A stretch of 64,000 bases of DNA from Streptosporangiaceae bacterium NEAU-GS5 (lineage in GTDB: Bacteria > Actinomycetota > Actinomycetes > Streptosporangiales > Streptosporangiaceae): positions 1 to 64,000 of the forward strand of contig JAGFNW010000037.1 of the NCBI GenBank assembly GCA_017592665.1. The letters are read 5' to 3'. The translations under genes and the position numbers were made by a program. The notes beneath the pieces were generated by a model. The model was not told the DNA's origin and ran no database searches. It was given only the letters and a program-made list of their open reading frames with translations. Every line of letters begins with the position of its first letter. Position 1 is the stretch's first letter. Of the stretch, positions 60,144 to 64,000 are shown in pieces.

Positions 60144-60496
60144 GCACCGTTCAGCAGCAGTACCTGCTCACCATCTACCAGCCGGACGGACCCCCTCCGG
60201 ACGACATCGGCGAGATCATGCGCGACGTCAACCAGGCCACCGCCGACCTGAAGGCGTCCGGCGCGTGGGTCTTCAACGGAGGCCTTCACCCGGCGAGCAC
60301 GGCCACCGTGGTCCGCGCCAGATCCGGCGCCGAGGCCCTGATGACCGACGGCCCCTATACCGAGGGCAAGGAGCACGTCGGCGGGGTGGTCATCATTCAG
60401 GCGGCCGACCTCGACGCGGCGCTCGTGTGGGCGCGCCGGATGGCCGAGGCGACGAGGCTGCCGATCGAGGTGCGCCCGTTCGCCTTCGACAGCTGA
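60140..60496 (+). CDS. DGPF (YCII-like) protein, ECF42 partner
   Basis: 118 residues: QQYLLTIYQPDGPPP, the DGPF motif region ALMTDGPYTEGKEHVGGVVI and PIEVRPF. Dimeric ferredoxin-like fold. In ECF42 loci such proteins are known to be encoded next to the sigma factor and to be controlled by it. ATGA overlap with the upstream flavoenzyme gene and 45 nt to the sigma factor gene tie the three together. Confidence 0.93.
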   Translation: MSTVQQQYLLTIYQPDGPPPDDIGEIMRDVNQATADLKASGAWVFNGGLHPASTATVVRARSGAEALMTDGPYTEGKEHVGGVVIIQAADLDAALVWARRMAEATRLPIEVRPFAFDS

Positions 60497-60513
60497 CCGC
60501 GATTCACACACAC

Positions 60514-60529
60514 GGTTCACAGGTTCACA
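60514..60529. repeat. 8-bp direct repeat after the DGPF stop
   Basis: GGTTCACA occurs twice in tandem; a related GATTCACA lies at 60501. Confidence 0.5.
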
Positions 60530-60541
60530 AGCGAGAGCCGA

Positions 60542-61777
60542 ATGCCCGTTCATGACCAAGGTCCGATCGGCCAGGTCTTCCGGTCCGAGTACGGCCGGGC
60601 CGTGGCGGTCCTGGTCCGCGCCTTCGGCGACATCGACCTCGCCGAGGAGGCGGTCCAGGACGCGTTCACGGTCGCGGTCCGGCGCTGGCCGGAGGACGGC
60701 ATGCCGCCCAGCCCGGCCGGCTGGATCATCACCACCGCCAGGAACCGGGCGATCGACCGCCTGCGCCGCGAGGCGTCCCGCGAGGAGCGGCACGCCGAGG
60801 CGGCCGCGCTGCTGACCCCGAGCGACCAGGGCGACCGGAGCGACCAGGGTGAGGAGGGTCCCGTGCGCGACGACCGGCTCCGCCTGATCTTCACCTGCTG
60901 CCACCCGGCGCTCGCGGTTCCCGTCCAGATCGCGCTCACCCTGCGGCTGCTCGGCGGGCTCACCACCGCGGAGATCGCGCGCGCGTTCCTGGTGCCCGAG
61001 GCGACCATGGCCCAGCGCCTGGTCCGCGCCAAGGGCAAGATCCGCGACGCGCGCATCCCCTACCGCGTGCCGGACGAGGCCGACCTACCCGAACGCCTGC
61101 GCGCCGTGCTCGCGGTGATCTATCTCATCTTCACCGAGGGGCACACGGCCAGCTCCGGCGACCGGCTGGTCCGCGACGACCTCTGCGCCGAGGCGATCCG
61201 CCTCGGGCGGCTGCTGGCCGAGCTGATGCCCGACGAGCCGGAGGCCCTCGGCCTGCTGGCGCTCATGCTGCTGATCGAGGCCCGCCGGCCGGCCAGGACG
61301 GGGCCGGGCGGCGAGTTCGTCCGGCTGGCCGACCAGGACCGCTCGCGCTGGGATCGCACGCTGATCGCCGAAGGCCACGACCTCGTGCGCCGGTGCCTTC
61401 GGCGCGGCCGGCCGGGGCCGTACCAGATCCAGGCGGCGATCAACGCGGTGCACGCCGACGCGCGGACCGCGGCCGAGACGGACTGGGGGCAGATCGTCCA
61501 GCTCTACGACCAGCTGATGGCGCTCGCCCCGACCCCGATCGTGGCGCTCAACCGCGCGGTCGCGGTGGCCGAGGTCGACGGCCCGCAGGCGGCGCTCACG
61601 CTGGTCGACGGCCTGCCCGACCTCTCCGGCTACCACTTGTTCCACGCCATCCGCGCCGATTTACTGCGCCGGCTGGGCCGTACGGCGGAGGCCGCGGCGG
61701 CCTACGACGAGGCCATGGCCCACACCGAGAACGCCGCGGAACGCGCCTTCCTGGAACGTCAGCGCAGGTGCTCCTGA
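60542..61777 (+). CDS. ECF sigma factor of the ECF42 type
   Basis: 411 residues. Sigma2 domain: [38 protein letters not shown]. Sigma4 domain: [20 protein letters not shown], then a long C-terminal TPR-like extension (about 185-411) including [13 protein letters not shown] and [14 protein letters not shown], the feature that defines ECF42. No anti-sigma factor is encoded nearby; the extension is thought to be regulatory. [11 protein letters not shown] in the linker is a small tandem duplication. It overlaps the convergent DUF5655 gene by 19 nt. Confidence 0.95.
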   Translation: MPVHDQGPIGQVFRSEYGRAVAVLVRAFGDIDLAEEAVQDAFTVAVRRWPEDGMPPSPAGWIITTARNRAIDRLRREASREERHAEAAALLTPSDQGDRSDQGEEGPVRDDRLRLIFTCCHPALAVPVQIALTLRLLGGLTTAEIARAFLVPEATMAQRLVRAKGKIRDARIPYRVPDEADLPERLRAVLAVIYLIFTEGHTASSGDRLVRDDLCAEAIRLGRLLAELMPDEPEALGLLALMLLIEARRPARTGPGGEFVRLADQDRSRWDRTLIAEGHDLVRRCLRRGRPGPYQIQAAINAVHADARTAAETDWGQIVQLYDQLMALAPTPIVALNRAVAVAEVDGPQAALTLVDGLPDLSGYHLFHAIRADLLRRLGRTAEAAAAYDEAMAHTENAAERAFLERQRRCS

Positions 61778-62193
61778 CGGCCGACCCGGTAGGCCAGCTC
61801 GAGCCACCCCGCGAACTCCTCGTCCACCTGCGCCGGATCGTCGAGGCGGAACGGGTGGAGGACGTTGCGCGGCGAGAACACCTCGATCTTGCCGAACCGC
61901 GCGCTGGCGATCGCGCGGTCGAGCACGAGATGGCCGTTGAGCCAGCGGCGGCGCGGCATGAACGCGGCGAAGCTCATCCGGACGTGCAGCGCGATCCGCG
62001 TCTTCTCGGCCAGCACCTCCACCGGCCCGAATCCTGACACGACGGCCACGATCCGGTCGAAGATCTGCCGCACGTGCGGCTCGGTCCGCGCGAAGTGCCG
62101 GTCGAGGTCGCCGAGCGGCGCGCAGGTGTGGGTCTGGTTGGGGTTGGCGAACGTGCGGCCGCAGTCCGGGCACCGCCACAGCGGAGCGCTCAA
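61759..62193 (-). CDS. DUF5655 domain protein
   Basis: 144 residues. The N-terminus is a zinc knuckle: [19 protein letters not shown] (Cys8, Cys11, His22, Cys24), followed by the DUF5655 body ([45 protein letters not shown]). The start is TTG at 62193, giving a 4-nt TTGA overlap with the phosphatase gene and a protein that begins at the usual family position; a GTG ten codons upstream is possible. Related domains include DNA- or protein-binding modules of unknown role. Third gene of the PadR operon. Confidence 0.8.
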   Translation of the reverse strand: MSAPLWRCPDCGRTFANPNQTHTCAPLGDLDRHFARTEPHVRQIFDRIVAVVSGFGPVEVLAEKTRIALHVRMSFAAFMPRRRWLNGHLVLDRAIASARFGKIEVFSPRNVLHPFRLDDPAQVDEEFAGWLELAYRVGRQEHLR

Positions 62194-62615
62194 CGCGTCG
62201 GCCCGGGAAATCGCGCGACCCACCGCCGCTGCCAGGGCGTCTCCACGGCCCTCGGGTGGTAGGCGGCGCGCGTCCAGGCGACCGCCTCGGCCGGATCCAC
62301 CCCGGCCAGTACGGCCAGGCACGCGATGACGGTCCCGGTCCGCCCGACCCCGCCGCCGCAGCCGGCCTCCACCCGCTGGCCGGAAAGGGCCCGCGCGTGC
62401 AGCGCCTGGATCTCTCGCACGGCCTGCTCGCGATCACGAGGCAGCCGGAAGTCGGGCCAGTCCAGCCACACGCACGGCCACGAGGGATCCAGTCGCCGCG
62501 CGCCGGCGTACAGCCCGAAATCCGGATCCGGCCCCGGCGGTGCGGGCCGCCGCAGGCTCCTCCCCCGCACCCAGGCCCCGTCCGGCAGCCGGACGGCGCC
62601 CGGCAGGCCGCTCAC
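62190..62615 (-). CDS. Protein-tyrosine-phosphatase-like enzyme
   Basis: 141 residues. The P-loop CGGGVGRTGT (Cys86, Arg92) is the CX5R motif; the general acid could be Asp51 or Asp54 (WLDWPDF). The usual His before the Cys is Gly. The length suits small dual-specificity phosphatases. The N-terminal 40 residues are Pro-rich. GTG start overlapping the padR stop (GTGA). It could act on a protein, a nucleotide or RNA; the substrate is unknown. Confidence 0.82.
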   Translation of the reverse strand: MSGLPGAVRLPDGAWVRGRSLRRPAPPGPDPDFGLYAGARRLDPSWPCVWLDWPDFRLPRDREQAVREIQALHARALSGQRVEAGCGGGVGRTGTVIACLAVLAGVDPAEAVAWTRAAYHPRAVETPWQRRWVARFPGPTR

Positions 62616-62926
62616 GCCTCGGCCCCGAGGCGGCGCAGGCCCACGGAGGCGACGGCGTGGGCGTGCCGCAGATAGGTCCGGAGGGCGGCGGCGCCCTGCC
62701 CGGTCAGCCGATAGGGGCGGCGACGGACATCGGAGCGCAGCGCCGTCACGAGCCCGCGCTCCTCGAGCCTGGCCAAAGCGCCATAAAGAGTGCCTGGGCC
62801 AAGCCGGATTCCGGCGAAAGCCTCGATATCCTTGATCAGTGCGTAACCATGTCGATCTTCCTCGGCCAGGCTGCTGAGGATCAGCACCGCCGGGTCCGCG
62901 AACCGGCCCAGCCCGTCGAGCTTCAT
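62612..62926 (-). CDS. PadR-family transcriptional regulator
   Basis: 104 residues, all winged helix: LSSLAEEDRHGYALIKDIEA, LGPGTLYGALARLEERGLV, RRRPYRLTGQGAAAL. The C-terminal helix is short, so dimerisation is probably minimal (s2 type). The ATG follows a G-rich stretch. A 30-bp near-perfect palindrome lies 15 bp upstream and is the likely autoregulatory operator; the same site is in the ppk1 promoter region, so ppk1 may be controlled too. Confidence 0.92.
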   Translation of the reverse strand: MKLDGLGRFADPAVLILSSLAEEDRHGYALIKDIEAFAGIRLGPGTLYGALARLEERGLVTALRSDVRRRPYRLTGQGAAALRTYLRHAHAVASVGLRRLGAEA

Positions 62927-62940
62927 GCCCACCCCCGCTA

Positions 62941-62970
62941 GTACGTGACACGAAATATCGTGGCACGTAC
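62941..62970. promoter_or_regulatory. Large palindromic operator between padR and ppk1
   Basis: GTACGTGACACGA (62941-62953) and TCGTGGCACGTAC (62958-62970) pair at 12 of 13 bases around AATA. Also contains the GTACGTG/CACGTAC pair. No other site of this size is in the gap. Confidence 0.85.
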
Positions 62971-63026
62971 ATGATTTTTGTGCTACGCCCGCCTGGGTAG
63001 GGCCATCCGAAAGAAGGGGGTGCCGC

Positions 63027-64000
63027 GTGGACGAGGACGCGAGCAGGTTCCTGGACCGCGAAGAGAGCTGGCTCAGGTTCAACCAGCGTGTCCTTGAATT
63101 GGCCGAGGACGAACGGCTTCCACTGCTGGAGCGGGTGCGGTTCCTTGCCATCTTCTCCACGAACCTCGACGAGTTCTACATGGTCCGGGTGGCCGGCCTG
63201 GTCCGCCGGATGACCACCGGCCTGCTCGGCCGCAATGTCGCGGGCCTGCTGCCGCGCGAGGCCCTCGACCGCGTCATGGAACTCACGCAGGATCTGGTGG
63301 CGCGGCAGTCGGCGTGCTTCCAGGACAAGATCCGCCCGGCGCTGGCCGCCGAGGGCATCCACCTGCTCGGCTGGGACGAGCTGAACGACGAGGATCACGC
63401 GCGGCTGCGCACGCTGTTCGACGAGCGGATCTACCCGATTCTCACGCCGCTCGTGGTCGATCCGGCCCACCCGTTCCCGTACATCTCGGGCCTGTCCCTC
63501 AATCTGGCGGTGTTCGTCCGCAACCCGCTCACGGGAGTGCGGAGATTCGCCCGGGTGAAGGTGCCGAGCTCGCTGCCGCGCTTCATGACCGTCTCCGACC
63601 AGCGGTTCGTACCGCTCGAAGAGGTGATCGCCGCGCATCTCGGCCGCCTGTTCACCGGGATGGAGATCGTCCAGAAGGACGTGTTCCGGATCACCCGCAA
63701 CCAGGACCTGGAGGTCGACGAGGACGTCACGGAAGACCTGATGCAGTTGCTCGAGCAGGAGCTGCTGCGCCGCAGGTTCGGATCGCCGGTGCGGCTCGAG
63801 GTCGCCGACTCGATCTCGCCCACCATCCTCGACCAGCTGGTCGAGGAGCTGGAGCTGGCCGACACGACGGCCATCCTCCGGCTGACCGCCCCGCTCGACC
63901 TCGGCGGCCTGCACATCATCGCCGACCTGCCGCGCCGGGATCTGAAATATCCGCGTTTCGTCCCCTCGGACACGGTCGTGTCCCGGGACGAGAGCATCTT
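63027..64000 (+). CDS. ppk1: Polyphosphate kinase 1, N-terminal part
   Basis: The open frame from GTG at 63027 runs off the window (324 full codons). It reads FLDREESWLRFNQRVLELA, then RVRFLAIFSTNLDEFYMVRV, then YPILTPLVVDPAHPFPYISG, the N-domain and head domain of PPK1. The catalytic His would be beyond the window. AAGAAGGGGG precedes the start by six bases. PPK1 builds polyphosphate from ATP. It is divergent from padR. Confidence 0.95.
   Translation, partial: MDEDASRFLDREESWLRFNQRVLELAEDERLPLLERVRFLAIFSTNLDEFYMVRVAGLVRRMTTGLLGRNVAGLLPREALDRVMELTQDLVARQSACFQDKIRPALAAEGIHLLGWDELNDEDHARLRTLFDERIYPILTPLVVDPAHPFPYISGLSLNLAVFVRNPLTGVRRFARVKVPSSLPRFMTVSDQRFVPLEEVIAAHLGRLFTGMEIVQKDVFRITRNQDLEVDEDVTEDLMQLLEQELLRRRFGSPVRLEVADSISPTILDQLVEELELADTTAILRLTAPLDLGGLHIIADLPRRDLKYPRFVPSDTVVSRDESI

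Overview
The window is high-GC DNA from an actinomycete. GTG and TTG starts are frequent, start and stop codons often overlap (ATGA or GTGA), and the gene set is typical: F420/LLM oxidoreductases, MeaB/MutAB, EfeUOB, a PknB-like kinase with beta-propeller repeats, a class F sortase, an ECF42 sigma factor, and an HU protein with a lysine/alanine tail. It looks like chromosome rather than plasmid or phage, and I favour a Streptosporangiales-type organism (inference only). No rRNA, tRNA, CRISPR array or intact insertion sequence was seen.

Layout. 1-1273: the C-terminal end of an HNH endonuclease, then about 1 kb of eroded non-coding DNA. 1274-5269: HAD phosphatase and alpha/beta hydrolase, ArfB-like ribosome rescue factor, an uncharacterised protein, a NagD-type phosphatase and a SnoaL-like protein. 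5351-10694: class IV aminotransferase, MsnO8-type oxidoreductase, a complete polar amino acid ABC importer and a second LLM oxidoreductase. 10718-15608: kinase-like protein, zinc ribbon, and the EfeUOB iron uptake operon behind two tandem iron boxes. 15651-25035: secreted protein, CehA/McbA-type hydrolase, methylmalonyl-CoA mutase operon (mutA-mutB-meaB), peptidoglycan amidase and MtnA. 25093-31264: M20 peptidase, secreted proteins, DUF4397 protein with class F sortase, and a Ser/Thr kinase. 31420-40105: phosphoglucomutase divergent from a cellobiose-type operon (binding protein, two permeases, GH1 beta-glucosidase, two LacI regulators), with LacI-type operators between them. 40188-46543: MBL hydrolase, DUF5302, an odd SDR, a large LuxR ATPase regulator and PPK2. 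46561-54484: a complete protocatechuate branch of the beta-ketoadipate pathway (pcaIJFHGBL) ending in a SulP transporter. 54620-61777: thiamine-binding-like protein, HU, BBE oxidase divergent from a MocR regulator, and a FAD oxidoreductase/DGPF/ECF42 unit. 61759-64000: a PadR/phosphatase/DUF5655 operon divergent from polyphosphate kinase ppk1, which runs off the window.

How the genes fit together. The clear physiological units are iron uptake, beta-glucoside uptake and hydrolysis feeding glucose phosphates (pgm), protocatechuate conversion to acetyl-CoA and succinyl-CoA, propionyl/methylmalonyl-CoA metabolism, and polyphosphate metabolism (PPK1 and PPK2). The most unusual feature of the whole window is a set of at least ten unrelated short tandem repeats (units of 8-14 bp), nearly all immediately 3' of, or overlapping, stop codons. 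The least understood gene groups are the PadR/phosphatase/DUF5655 operon, the 3394-5269 operon, and a nine-codon leader ORF at 26416.
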